From: Candidatus Peribacteria bacterium
GTDB taxonomy: Bacteria; Patescibacteriota; Gracilibacteria; UBA1369; UBA12463
Length of the DNA: 64,000 bases
Assembly: GCA_943354965.1 (NCBI GenBank)
Contig: CALRDN010000007.1
Coordinates: 1 to 64,000 of the forward strand
Reading direction: 5' to 3'
The notes under the pieces were generated by a model. The model did not search any database, was not told the origin of the DNA, and was given only the letters and a program-made list of their open reading frames with translations. Within the stretch, counting starts at the first letter, position 1. The number at the start of each line of letters is the position of its first letter. A program made the translations under genes and the position numbers. Shown here in pieces: positions 40,624 to 49,344 of this stretch.

Positions 40624-40875
40624 ATGTACAAAATTATCATCCAGCCAAACGCGGAAAAGAAGTTTCTGAAACTTCCCAAATCTTGGCAATTAAAAATCGG
40701 CCGCGCCATAAATCTTCTCGCGACAAATCCCTTCATCGGCAAAAAACTCCACGGCGATTATAAAGGCGCCTACTCGCTTCGCGCCTGGCCATTTAGAATT
40801 ATATATTCCATCGATTCTCATCGTATTATCGTGGAAGTTCTAGATCTGGGCCATCGCAAGGATATTTATAAGTAA
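40624..40875 (+). CDS. RelE/ParE-family toxin
   Basis: Protein of 83 aa with RelE-superfamily pattern: KIIIQPNAEKKFLKLPK, GDYKGAYSLRAWPFRIIYSID, and the end DLGHRKDIYK. Conserved basic residues suggest ribosome-dependent mRNA interferase activity of the RelE group, though ParE-type gyrase poisoning cannot be excluded. It is the partner of the upstream Phd-type antitoxin. Confidence 0.9.
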   Translation: MYKIIIQPNAEKKFLKLPKSWQLKIGRAINLLATNPFIGKKLHGDYKGAYSLRAWPFRIIYSIDSHRIIVEVLDLGHRKDIYK

Positions 40876-40943
40876 ACTATAGAGATTTGATTATATGTAC
40901 AAAGCTGAACCATCAGGCTCAGGTACTTTTTAAAAACACCAAA

Positions 40944-40955
40944 ATATGATACAAT
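40944..40955 (+). promoter_or_regulatory. Extended -10 promoter of the calpain-like gene
   Basis: TATGATACAAT (TG-n-TACAAT extended -10) ends 6 nt before the ATG at 40962. A leaderless mRNA is likely. Confidence 0.5.
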
Positions 40956-40961
40956 ATACAG

Positions 40962-42398
40962 ATGCCAAATACACACATTCAATCCAGTATAGTCCAGTCT
41001 AAGGCCGATGAGGAACATCAGGTTACTGAAAACCCTGGTGCGTCAAAAGAAGGTCTAGAAGGTGAAGGAACCTCAGGCCTGATATCCCGACTTAGCGGTT
41101 TGATTGGTGGTGCACTACGAAGTGCTATGGGGAGAGAGGATCCATTGAAAACCCCGGAGAATTATGACCCTATGGAAGATCTTTATCCGGGTCGTGAACG
41201 TGATTTGGATATGGTGCAGTCATCTGATATCGGGGACTGCTATATGGTTGCAGCTATATATGCCCTAAAGCATAATGATGTATTCGAAGGGGCGTTACGT
41301 AAAACGATTAAGCGCAAGGATAACAAAGACGGAATTGCAGGTTGGGAGGTGAAATTTCTTGGAGATGAGGAAAAGAATAGTGTCGTAATAACGCCAAAAG
41401 AATTGGATGGGCAAAAAGTGTGGAATAAGAAAAAAAATAGATCAGAATACAGATTTCCAATACAGGGAGGAAAGGGCGATATTATTCTGGAGCGTGCATT
41501 TGGTCGTCGTAGAAAAGAAATAAACAGAAAGAAGGGTATGATAGCCGACGAAAAAGGAGATGAAACGTTGGTGGTAGTAGTCGGTGGGCATGGCGATGAC
41601 TTTTTGCTATTTATGCTCGGGAATAAACTTTGCCGAGAGATTAATATCGGAAGAGAAGAGTATAATTCTACCCTAGATTCAAAGACGCGCGATGGAAGAA
41701 GTGCGGAAGAGCTTTTGCAGGAAGCAGCGCTGAATCCGGATCATTTTATTATTACCGCGAATACGCCACGGCATCTCGTAACTCCCTTTAAAAAAGCGGG
41801 AAAACATCGAGAGTTTGGAGAAGGAGAAAGGTATTTCATGGATGCTGAGAATTTTTTCTATCAGAGACATGCTTATGCTGTTACAAATATCGATAGTGAG
41901 AAAAAAGAGGTAACGGTTGTAAATCCACACGACACAGGCAATTTGAAGAAAACAATAAGTTGGAAAAGATTTATGCAAATATTTTCCGATATATCTGCTG
42001 TAAAATTAGATGCGAAGAGAGTGAAAACAGAGCTACAGGTGCAGCTGTCAGAGTGGAGAAAACCATACCCTAGTGGTGAGGAAAGGGTAGCTCTTCGTTT
42101 TGATCATGATGAGGAAGGAGATAGGAGAGTTTTTATAAAAATGGATTGGAAGGGTGATGTTATGAGAGCTATTGAAAATGATGGAAACATAAGCGAAGGA
42201 ACTCGAAATGTTATTGTGCATTTATCAAAGGAGGACCTCAGGGAGCTCAAGAGATACTACAGTGAAAAGAGACTTACGGTGAAATTCGCCGGAGGAGGTG
42301 GCGAACCGGCAAGTTTAAGAGATAGGAGAATTAAGCTCTATGAAGACGTAATTGCCCTTCTCGATGATACGGAGGAGAAGAAAGGATGGAAAGAATAA
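40962..42398 (+). CDS. Calpain-like cysteine protease
   Basis: Protein of 478 aa. The calpain (C2) triad is recognisable: QSSDIGDCY with Gln86 and Cys93, His303 in FYQRHAYAV, and Asn321 in VVNPHD. No signal peptide is visible, and the N-terminal 80 residues are low-complexity, so it may act in the cytoplasm or be exported by another route. A C-terminal region of about 130 aa is unassigned. Bacterial calpains are uncommon and their roles are mostly unknown. Confidence 0.78.
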   Translation: MPNTHIQSSIVQSKADEEHQVTENPGASKEGLEGEGTSGLISRLSGLIGGALRSAMGREDPLKTPENYDPMEDLYPGRERDLDMVQSSDIGDCYMVAAIYALKHNDVFEGALRKTIKRKDNKDGIAGWEVKFLGDEEKNSVVITPKELDGQKVWNKKKNRSEYRFPIQGGKGDIILERAFGRRRKEINRKKGMIADEKGDETLVVVVGGHGDDFLLFMLGNKLCREINIGREEYNSTLDSKTRDGRSAEELLQEAALNPDHFIITANTPRHLVTPFKKAGKHREFGEGERYFMDAENFFYQRHAYAVTNIDSEKKEVTVVNPHDTGNLKKTISWKRFMQIFSDISAVKLDAKRVKTELQVQLSEWRKPYPSGEERVALRFDHDEEGDRRVFIKMDWKGDVMRAIENDGNISEGTRNVIVHLSKEDLRELKRYYSEKRLTVKFAGGGGEPASLRDRRIKLYEDVIALLDDTEEKKGWKE

Positions 42399-42403
42399 AT
42401 TAC

Positions 42404-44719
42404 CTACACCTTCTCCAGCGGCGCAATACTCAACGCCAATTTTTTCGTACCCACCGAAGGATTTTCGAACACAACCGTAATAATTCCTCCAACGATATTT
42501 AAAACAATGCCATCGCCGAACACGGGATGACGAACACGGTCTCGTTCAGTGAAGGGACTTTCGACATCTTCCATCGGAACCATACGTACGACACGCCCCT
42601 GATCACCGCCAGCTTGCTTCGTAGGTCCAAGTCCACCATGGCCACCAAAACTTCTGCCGCGGCCCTGATACATGTCTTCCAGCCTTCCCATTTCATCGCT
42701 GATACCACCGGCCTTTCGCAATGCGCCCGTATTAAGCGAAGCGGTTGAAAGATAATTTCTCTCAATAAGTGTATCGGATATATCTTCCACGAACTGTGAT
42801 GCGGAGTTTGATTTATATTCACCATAGAGAAGTCGTTCTTGTGCATGCAACAGATACAATCGCTCTCGGGCACGCGTGACAGCCACATACATGAGGCGTC
42901 GTTCTTCCTCGAGTTGATCTGGTTCTAGTAAGCTGCGAGCGCTTGGGAAGATCCCCTCTTCTAATCCGACCACAAATACATGCGTAAATTCCAATCCCTT
43001 CGCCGCATGAATCGTCATGAACGTTACGGAATTATCTTTTTCTTCTACCTGATCGGCATCGGAAATCAACGCAACCTCCTCGAGGAAAACCCGCAAAGAC
43101 ATACCCGCATCGAGGCCATCATATTTCTTCGCCACAGAGACAAGTTCACGTACGTTCTCTAATCGCTCCTCGCCCTCGGCAGTTCCATCCGCAAGAAAGT
43201 CACGATATTTTGCATCTTCCAAGACGTGTTTAATCACACCGGAAGCACTACACTCGCTCGCTACTTTTTGCAGCTCGCGAATCAGTTTTACAAAATCTTG
43301 CACCACCATAACCTTCGATCCGAGATCGGGAATATGGTGCGCCTGCTCCATCGCCGCAAACAACGTCATATCATACGCGGCGGCAAATGACTGAATAATC
43401 TCGAGCGTTTTAGTTCCGATTTTTCTGGTAGGAACATTGATAATACGCATCAAGCTCACGGAATCGCGAGGATTTACAATGAGTTTCAAATACGACATAA
43501 CGTCTTTAATTTCCTTACGATCATAAAAGCGTGTGCCGCCAATAATTTTATAAGGAATTCCATAACGCAAAAACATTTCTTCCATGACGCGAGATTGAGC
43601 ATTGGTTCGATACAGGACGACGAATTCTTTGTACGAAGGATTTTCATAAGCGCGCAACCGCTGAAGAACTTCCTCGGCGACCATCTCGCCCTCATGTCGC
43701 TCGTTGCGCGCCATCCACACCTTGATTGTTTCCCCGCCGTCTTTCTCAGTCCATAGCTTTTTGTCCTTTCTCTTGCGGTTTTTTGAGATCACTCCGTACG
43801 CCGCATCCAAGATATTTTGCGTCGAACGATAGTTCTGATCCAGCGCCACCACGCGCGCCTGCGGATAATCTTTTTCAAAATCCAAGATATTTTTAATCGT
43901 CGCTCCGCGCCAAGAATAAATACTCTGATCATCATCACCAATCGCGCAAATATTTTTATACTTCGCCGCCAGCAAGCTCATCAGAATATACTGCGTATGA
44001 TTCGTATCCTGATACTCATCTACCATGATGTATCGAAACTTCTCCTGTAACTCCGCAAGCACATCCGGAAATCCACGGAGCAGCTCAACCATATTCACGA
44101 GCAAATCATCGAAATCCATGGCTCCGTTTTTTCGCAAATGTTTCTGGTACGGTCCGTACAACTCCGCCACTTTTTCCGTGAAAAACGAATCGGTATATTT
44201 GGAATACTGATCCGGTCCAATCATCTGACTCTTCGCACCCGAGATCGCCCCCAGCACCGCCTTCGGATTCATCTTTTTGTCATCAATCTGATGCTCCGTC
44301 ATTAACTGCTTCATCAAAATCTGCTGATCATTCGCATCATAAATCGTGAACTGATTTTCATAATCCAACAAGTGCGCATACTTTCGTAACAATCTCACGC
44401 AGACCGAGTGGAACGTTCCCATGATAGGCAGTGCAGCGCGCGCAGACTCGGATCCTGCTCCCTGATCCCACTCTTTTGGAACCTGCACACCCAGCAATCT
44501 CGCCACCCTCTCCTTCATCTCCTTCGCAGCTTTATTGGTAAACGTCACCGCCAAAATATTCCAGGCTGGCACGCCCATTTCTTGAATCAAATACGCAATC
44601 CTATGGGTCAACGCTTTCGTCTTTCCCGAACCCGCTCCAGCAATGACCAAAAGCGGCCCCTCTGTGCAAGTAACGGCTTCCCTCTGCCGATCATTCAATA
44701 CATCCAATAAAGTACTCAT
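42404..44719 (-). CDS. pcrA: UvrD/PcrA-type superfamily 1 helicase
   Basis: 3'-5' DNA helicase of 771 aa. Motif I is AGAGSGKT, then DEYQDTN, DQSIYSWRGA, DQNYRST and the C-terminal VTRARERLY; a Tudor-like end domain (DRVRHPVFGDGIV) is present as in PcrA. The protein is complete. It works in nucleotide excision repair and in removal of proteins from DNA. It is convergent with the calpain-like gene, with 5 nt between. Confidence 0.96.
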   Translation of the reverse strand: MSTLLDVLNDRQREAVTCTEGPLLVIAGAGSGKTKALTHRIAYLIQEMGVPAWNILAVTFTNKAAKEMKERVARLLGVQVPKEWDQGAGSESARAALPIMGTFHSVCVRLLRKYAHLLDYENQFTIYDANDQQILMKQLMTEHQIDDKKMNPKAVLGAISGAKSQMIGPDQYSKYTDSFFTEKVAELYGPYQKHLRKNGAMDFDDLLVNMVELLRGFPDVLAELQEKFRYIMVDEYQDTNHTQYILMSLLAAKYKNICAIGDDDQSIYSWRGATIKNILDFEKDYPQARVVALDQNYRSTQNILDAAYGVISKNRKRKDKKLWTEKDGGETIKVWMARNERHEGEMVAEEVLQRLRAYENPSYKEFVVLYRTNAQSRVMEEMFLRYGIPYKIIGGTRFYDRKEIKDVMSYLKLIVNPRDSVSLMRIINVPTRKIGTKTLEIIQSFAAAYDMTLFAAMEQAHHIPDLGSKVMVVQDFVKLIRELQKVASECSASGVIKHVLEDAKYRDFLADGTAEGEERLENVRELVSVAKKYDGLDAGMSLRVFLEEVALISDADQVEEKDNSVTFMTIHAAKGLEFTHVFVVGLEEGIFPSARSLLEPDQLEEERRLMYVAVTRARERLYLLHAQERLLYGEYKSNSASQFVEDISDTLIERNYLSTASLNTGALRKAGGISDEMGRLEDMYQGRGRSFGGHGGLGPTKQAGGDQGRVVRMVPMEDVESPFTERDRVRHPVFGDGIVLNIVGGIITVVFENPSVGTKKLALSIAPLEKV

Positions 44720-44796
44720 AGTGGGAGCAGTATACCAGAAAAATGTAGATGTACCAGATATTTTACAGGCTCGGGACTGAGGGTTTTTACTTTTAC

Positions 44797-44839
44797 CACT
44801 ATCGCTTTTACTAGTGTGGTGCTATACAATCGGATAGTG
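44797..44839. promoter_or_regulatory. Inverted repeat flanking a -10 box
   Basis: CACTATC (44797-44803) and GATAGTG (44833-44839) flank TACAAT (44824-44829), 24 nt upstream of the RHH-like gene. It is a probable autoregulatory operator. Confidence 0.5.
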
Positions 44840-44862
44840 ATATATTCCTTTACATACCTGAC

Positions 44863-45162
44863 ATGAAAGAACAGAGACAATTGAATATTCGTGTTGATGC
44901 TCAACTGTACGATATGGCACAGAGAAAATGTGACGATAAATTCGGCATTGGATTGAGCTCCCTGATCAAGGTATTCCTAAAGTCCTTTGTAACACAAAAG
45001 GGGGTTGGATTTTATATTGGAGATGATGACCTTTGTGATCTTTTCGCCAAATGGCTGATGAAAAAGCGCTTTGAAAAAGGGAAAAAGGGAGGTAGTCATG
45101 ACTATGGACCGTATCTCAAAGATCTTTATGATTTAGGAAGTGCAAAGAGATTGCCTCGATAG
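44863..45162 (+). CDS. Orphan RHH-like DNA-binding protein
   Basis: Protein of 99 aa. The N-terminus RQLNIRVDAQLYDMAQRKC followed by GIGLSSLIKVFLKSF fits a ribbon-helix-helix domain of RelB/DinJ type. No toxin gene follows; tRNA-Cys lies next on the other strand. It may be a stand-alone repressor or an antitoxin that lost its partner. Confidence 0.55.
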   Translation: MKEQRQLNIRVDAQLYDMAQRKCDDKFGIGLSSLIKVFLKSFVTQKGVGFYIGDDDLCDLFAKWLMKKRFEKGKKGGSHDYGPYLKDLYDLGSAKRLPR

Positions 45163-45172
45163 GAGTCAAATT

Positions 45173-45247
45173 TGGAGGCGGCAGTCGGAATCGGACCGAC
45201 GAATGGAAGTTTTGCAAACTTCTGCCTTACCACTTGGCTATGCCGCC
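45173..45247 (-). tRNA. tRNA-Cys (anticodon GCA)
   Basis: A 75-nt cloverleaf on the minus strand. Acceptor GGCGGCA/TGCCGCC, anticodon arm AGAAG-TTTGCAA region reading GCA, T arm GTCGG/CCGAC, and an encoded CCA. Confidence 0.95.
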
Positions 45248-45310
45248 ATGCATTCCAATGCTAAAAGCCAGCAAATCCTAGCACACTCTTTTCGGTGAGG
45301 CAAATGAGGC

Positions 45311-46627
45311 TCAATCGTGGATTACTACTGGTGTTCCGATATCCGTAAAGGCGAACATGAAGTCGGCATCAGAAGGGAGGAAGCGGACGCATCCGTGGCT
45401 TCGAGGTGTACCGATATGATCAAGGGCCTCACTCCACAAGGAATCTCCGTTAAACCATTGTGTAGGAACCTGTTCTCCCTTTGCGAGAGCGGCTCTAATT
45501 CTATTACGCAGAGAAGCACTACCCAAGCTTGGCAACGCGTGGAAGCCATAGCCTACAAACGAGCGTCCGTCACGCACAAGCCCCTGAAACACCGGCATAA
45601 TGTAGTACGGAGATGCTCCTCCAATTCGAACCTGTTCCTTGAATCCAATATGATAATTACCAGGAGGTGTAGGTGTTTTGCGAGCACCTGAACTTATACT
45701 AAATTCGCGAATGACATAATCCCCCAGTTTCAACTGAGATTTCTGTTCGCTCAGATCAATTTCAACACTCTTAGTACCCAAGAGATCGACAACGCTTGCA
45801 CCAACCGAACTATTTAAATAATTCATTTTCTGGAGCAACGTCGTACGGTCATATGGTGAGCCAACCTCGACGTCTACATAGGATTCACTAGCATCTATCC
45901 ACTTTACGCCAGGGACGAGAACGGAAAAATATTCACGGAATAAATCCTCCTCCATAGGTGTCTGCATATCAAAACTGAATACACCTTCCTCTCCAGGATT
46001 TACACGAAGCGTAGTGAGTTGCACTCGATTGTTAGCAGCCCATCCACTGTCATTCGCGCCGTTAAAAAACTGGCTTACGCGATCGAGTGCACGAGTAGTT
46101 CCGAGCTGTACGACAGAATTCTTGCATCCCGAGGCATCAGAGAACCATGGTGTATTGCCTTCGTTTTTATACACCATCGAGACGCGAATCAGATCGCCAA
46201 GTCCGGCAGAAAAAGCCTGACTCTGCGTTACAGATGTTGCCTTGTATGCTACCTTGCTAGGTTTCTCATAGGTACAATCTATAACAACCGTTGGCTGAGA
46301 ATTTTCAACAAGATTAGTTTCAACCCCAGGAATCGGAAGTATTTTTGGTTCGACAGGTCGCAAATCATCCGGAGTGAGGTCGGTGGAATTCCCCGCTAGA
46401 TCCGGAATAATTTCTCCTTCACTCACGTCGTAAGCAAGTGTCTTGCCTACGTTCTGTAGCGTGGCCTTTTTGCCAAGAGAGCGAACAAAAGCGGAATTTT
46501 GAATAACCGAAGTCTGAAACTGGTTACCCTTCAAGCTATCACTAATACTGCCGATTCCTACTCCCGCAACAAAAGCGACCGCGAGAAGAATGGAGGTGTG
46601 CTTATAGAGGGGTGTTTTTGGATTCAT
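45311..46627 (-). CDS. L,D-transpeptidase (YkuD) with membrane anchor
   Basis: Protein of 438 aa. An N-terminal membrane segment precedes a roughly 230-aa linker/Ig-like region. The C-terminal YkuD domain has the catalytic signature HIGTPRSHGCVRF, with Cys in SHGC. It would form 3-3 peptidoglycan crosslinks or attach proteins to the wall. Typical Ldts are shorter; the long N-terminal part may position the enzyme across the wall. A near-perfect promoter lies upstream. Confidence 0.92.
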   Translation of the reverse strand: MNPKTPLYKHTSILLAVAFVAGVGIGSISDSLKGNQFQTSVIQNSAFVRSLGKKATLQNVGKTLAYDVSEGEIIPDLAGNSTDLTPDDLRPVEPKILPIPGVETNLVENSQPTVVIDCTYEKPSKVAYKATSVTQSQAFSAGLGDLIRVSMVYKNEGNTPWFSDASGCKNSVVQLGTTRALDRVSQFFNGANDSGWAANNRVQLTTLRVNPGEEGVFSFDMQTPMEEDLFREYFSVLVPGVKWIDASESYVDVEVGSPYDRTTLLQKMNYLNSSVGASVVDLLGTKSVEIDLSEQKSQLKLGDYVIREFSISSGARKTPTPPGNYHIGFKEQVRIGGASPYYIMPVFQGLVRDGRSFVGYGFHALPSLGSASLRNRIRAALAKGEQVPTQWFNGDSLWSEALDHIGTPRSHGCVRFLPSDADFMFAFTDIGTPVVIHD

Positions 46628-46660
46628 AACAGATATTTGGTTTGGTATTTATTTTAGTTC

Positions 46661-46689
46661 ATTATAATACATTTCAGACATAAAGTCAA
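46661..46689 (-). promoter_or_regulatory. Promoter of the L,D-transpeptidase gene
   Basis: On the minus strand: TTGACT (46689-46684), 17-bp spacer, TATAAT (46666-46661). Confidence 0.8.
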
Positions 46690-46697
46690 ACACAGAT

Positions 46698-46725
46698 TTG
46701 ACAGATTAATTAATGATGCTAAAAT
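46698..46725 (+). promoter_or_regulatory. Promoter of the 46753 gene
   Basis: TTGACA (46698-46703), 16-bp spacer, TAAAAT (46720-46725), about 20 nt of leader. It is divergent from the L,D-transpeptidase promoter. Confidence 0.7.
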
Positions 46726-46752
46726 TACGCCTTAAACCTAAACAGCGCCTTT

Positions 46753-47151
46753 ATGGGAATAAATTTGAAAGAAACAGTAGCGCTTACTGGCGCACTTATG
46801 GCCCTATCATTCGCTGGGATGAAAATGGCAGAGAGAAATGGCCCTGAACCAAGACCGGAGTATACGCTGGGAACAGAAGAGGTAAACAGAAAGGTAAATA
46901 ACGTACTCATCGGAGGGGCAGAGAGAGAGTGCCTCACGACAGGTCGTCTCAATGAAATTAAATTCAAACAGAACCGAAAGGATCTTCTTGGTAATCAAGA
47001 GGGGGATGTACGTGTTTGGTGTAAGCAAGTAAAAGACCAGAGCGACCGAGTGTTTACGCTTCAGATAGGAGACGAAACCAAATACACACGTGGCGGAAAT
47101 ATATACAAGAAAACAGGGAATATTGTACAAGCCTCAGGCGCAGAAAAATAA
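46753..47151 (+). CDS. Small anchored protein, unknown
   Basis: Protein of 132 aa with an N-terminal hydrophobic segment (VALTGALMALSFAGMKMA) and a polar, charged remainder with two Cys. I do not recognise a family. It has its own promoter and ends one base before the convergent argH stop, so it is likely real. Confidence 0.55.
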   Translation: MGINLKETVALTGALMALSFAGMKMAERNGPEPRPEYTLGTEEVNRKVNNVLIGGAERECLTTGRLNEIKFKQNRKDLLGNQEGDVRVWCKQVKDQSDRVFTLQIGDETKYTRGGNIYKKTGNIVQASGAEK

Positions 47152-47152
47152 A

Positions 47153-48439
47153 CTATAGGCCGAGCATTTTTTCATATGCCATTATTCCCAAGTTTCCCGG
47201 TGCACCCGGGCTTACCTTGGATTGAATATTTTTTTGGTAGTCGATCACGAGCCCGTCCAGTCGCTCCATGGCCACACGATAAGCATCTCGAAACGGCATG
47301 CCCTCGTCCTTTACGAGGTCATTTGCCACATCCGCCGCAAAGATATCTTTGGAGATTTTCGATGCAATCACATCCTCATTTGGCGTCACGGCATCGAGCA
47401 TTTTTCCGACAATCACGATACTGCTCGTAGCAATATCAAAAGCATCCAACATCGCCTTTTTCACAAATTTCAAATCTTTATTATATCCGGAAAGTTGATT
47501 TTTCGTCACGTCCTGAATTTGATGCTGAAGCGAAATAACCACGCTCACCTGCCCACGCAAAACTTCCATATAATCCAAATTTTTCTTCTGAGGCATAATC
47601 GATGATCCCGTCGTCATTGAGTCATTCACAGAAAAATATCCAAACTCTCTCGTCGTGAAAAGAATCATATCCTGCGCGAATCTTCCCAGTGTAAGCATGA
47701 GTTGAACAATCGCCTCCAGCGTCATACTCTCAAACTTTCCCCTACTGGTTTGGCAGTAAAGTGAGTTCGTTTGCACCTGAGCAAAGCCCAATTCTCGAGT
47801 AGTCAATTCACGGTCCAGCGGCATAGCTACGCCAAATCCGGCGGCCGACCCCAGTGGATTTTTATCAATAGCACTCGTTACCAATCCCGTAAAAGTTTTA
47901 TCATCAACAAGACTCTCTACAAATGAGCAGAAATAATGACCCAGAGAAGAAAGCATCGCTTGTTGAGAGTGTGTATAGCCAGGAAAAGGAACGTTCTGAT
48001 ACTTCTTCGCCATCTGCAAGAAGTGTTTCGCCAGCTCACCAATGTCATCGCCCAGGCCCAAAAGCGCGTCCTTCATATACAATCTGGTAGCCACTAACAC
48101 CTGATCATTTCGGCTTCTTCCCGTATGAATTTTCTTCCCCGCATCGCCACACTTTTCCGTGAGGAATCGCTCGATCGCGCTATGGCAATCTTCATCTGTT
48201 ACGGTCACGGTGAACACACCCTTCATATATAAATCTAAAATCTCATCCAGTCCTTTCTGGAGACTTTCATTTTCTTCGGTAGTCAAAATCCCAATGCTCT
48301 GAAGCATGTTCGCATGCGCCTTCGAGGCGGCGATATCATAGGGAATAAGCGCATTATCGGGCACACCCTTGCTCACGAGATACTGCTCATTGAACGTATC
48401 GGTCACCATACCCTCTTTTTTTTGCCAGATTTTTTTCAT
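47153..48439 (-). CDS. argH: Argininosuccinate lyase
   Basis: Last step of arginine synthesis, splitting argininosuccinate into arginine and fumarate. It has 428 aa. The superfamily signature GSSIMPQKKN, the HTGRSRNDQV active-site loop and YTHSQQAM are present. The length is slightly below the usual 450-460. It is the last gene of the arg operon, 9 nt after the AstE/AspA-like gene. Confidence 0.96.
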   Translation of the reverse strand: MKKIWQKKEGMVTDTFNEQYLVSKGVPDNALIPYDIAASKAHANMLQSIGILTTEENESLQKGLDEILDLYMKGVFTVTVTDEDCHSAIERFLTEKCGDAGKKIHTGRSRNDQVLVATRLYMKDALLGLGDDIGELAKHFLQMAKKYQNVPFPGYTHSQQAMLSSLGHYFCSFVESLVDDKTFTGLVTSAIDKNPLGSAAGFGVAMPLDRELTTRELGFAQVQTNSLYCQTSRGKFESMTLEAIVQLMLTLGRFAQDMILFTTREFGYFSVNDSMTTGSSIMPQKKNLDYMEVLRGQVSVVISLQHQIQDVTKNQLSGYNKDLKFVKKAMLDAFDIATSSIVIVGKMLDAVTPNEDVIASKISKDIFAADVANDLVKDEGMPFRDAYRVAMERLDGLVIDYQKNIQSKVSPGAPGNLGIMAYEKMLGL

Positions 48440-48448
48440 GAAAATAAA

Positions 48449-49321
48449 TTAAGAAACGTGTGCTACATAACATGCAATCTTCCCCTGCTCTATTTTTGTT
48501 TTCGGAAAGATAATAAAGGAATCCTCCTCGGCGCGCACCTCTTTGTCGCCATCATTACCTATTAACTCCCCCGCCTTCACCATATCGAAACTTTTAAAAT
48601 CCCGAGCAAAAATAAATGAATTTGACTGAGGAACGACGTGATTATAGATCGTAAGTCGCTTGCTTTCCTGTACATTTTCCGGCTCAGGTAGTCCAAAATC
48701 ACAAGCTCCCGTCCTCTGAAGAAAAAGTTTTGTTCGCATGAGTACATCCTCAACGGCAAGTTCGCTCTTGTGCCAACCCGACTCAAAGGTAATGCCGAGT
48801 CCTCCGTGCCTATCGACGAAATTATCAGCGGATGTTACAAGATCCGCGGGTCTGAAGTCAGGTGGGGGAGAGACGATATACTCGACGCCCATGAGGGTAG
48901 CAAGCGCTATATGCGCAGCATCCGGCTCGCAGTAAACGAACGGAACCGACTGCTTGATGGTTGAGTGTATATCTAAGAGATAGTGACTCTCGGAGAGTAC
49001 AGGGGCAATTTCGGCGACACGTTTTTCCTCAACAGTATCACCGGGAGATACGACATCACGATTCACCCCAAAAAGCCGATTCATGTCAGTGTCAATATAG
49101 CGTTTATTTTCCCTATAAGCCTCAGGATTTCCTAATACGAGATAGACATCGCTTCGCAGGTCAGTAGTAGTAAGTATTTTCCTGAGCTCCTCCAGCACTG
49201 CCGCGCCGATCCGCTCATCTCCGTGAATACTTCCCATAATGCAAACAGGTTTGTCAGACTGGCCGTTTCCAGGGAAGTAGGTGATACCTTCAACATTTCC
49301 GAAAGATTGATCTGGCTTCAT
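48449..49321 (-). CDS. AstE/AspA-family N-acyl amino acid deacylase
   Basis: Zinc carboxypeptidase-like protein of 290 aa in the succinylglutamate desuccinylase/aspartoacylase family. Zinc ligands His33 and Glu36 are in GSIHGDERIG and His119 in LLDIHST. DTDMNR supplies the substrate-binding Asn-Arg. Known members remove succinyl or acetyl groups from Glu or Asp. No argE or argJ is encoded in the operon, so it is the best candidate to deacylate N-acylcitrulline or N-acylornithine (inference). It sits between argB and argH. Confidence 0.82.
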   Translation of the reverse strand: MKPDQSFGNVEGITYFPGNGQSDKPVCIMGSIHGDERIGAAVLEELRKILTTTDLRSDVYLVLGNPEAYRENKRYIDTDMNRLFGVNRDVVSPGDTVEEKRVAEIAPVLSESHYLLDIHSTIKQSVPFVYCEPDAAHIALATLMGVEYIVSPPPDFRPADLVTSADNFVDRHGGLGITFESGWHKSELAVEDVLMRTKLFLQRTGACDFGLPEPENVQESKRLTIYNHVVPQSNSFIFARDFKSFDMVKAGELIGNDGDKEVRAEEDSFIIFPKTKIEQGKIACYVAHVS

Positions 49322-49344
49322 GGCGGCAAAATAAAAATATAATA

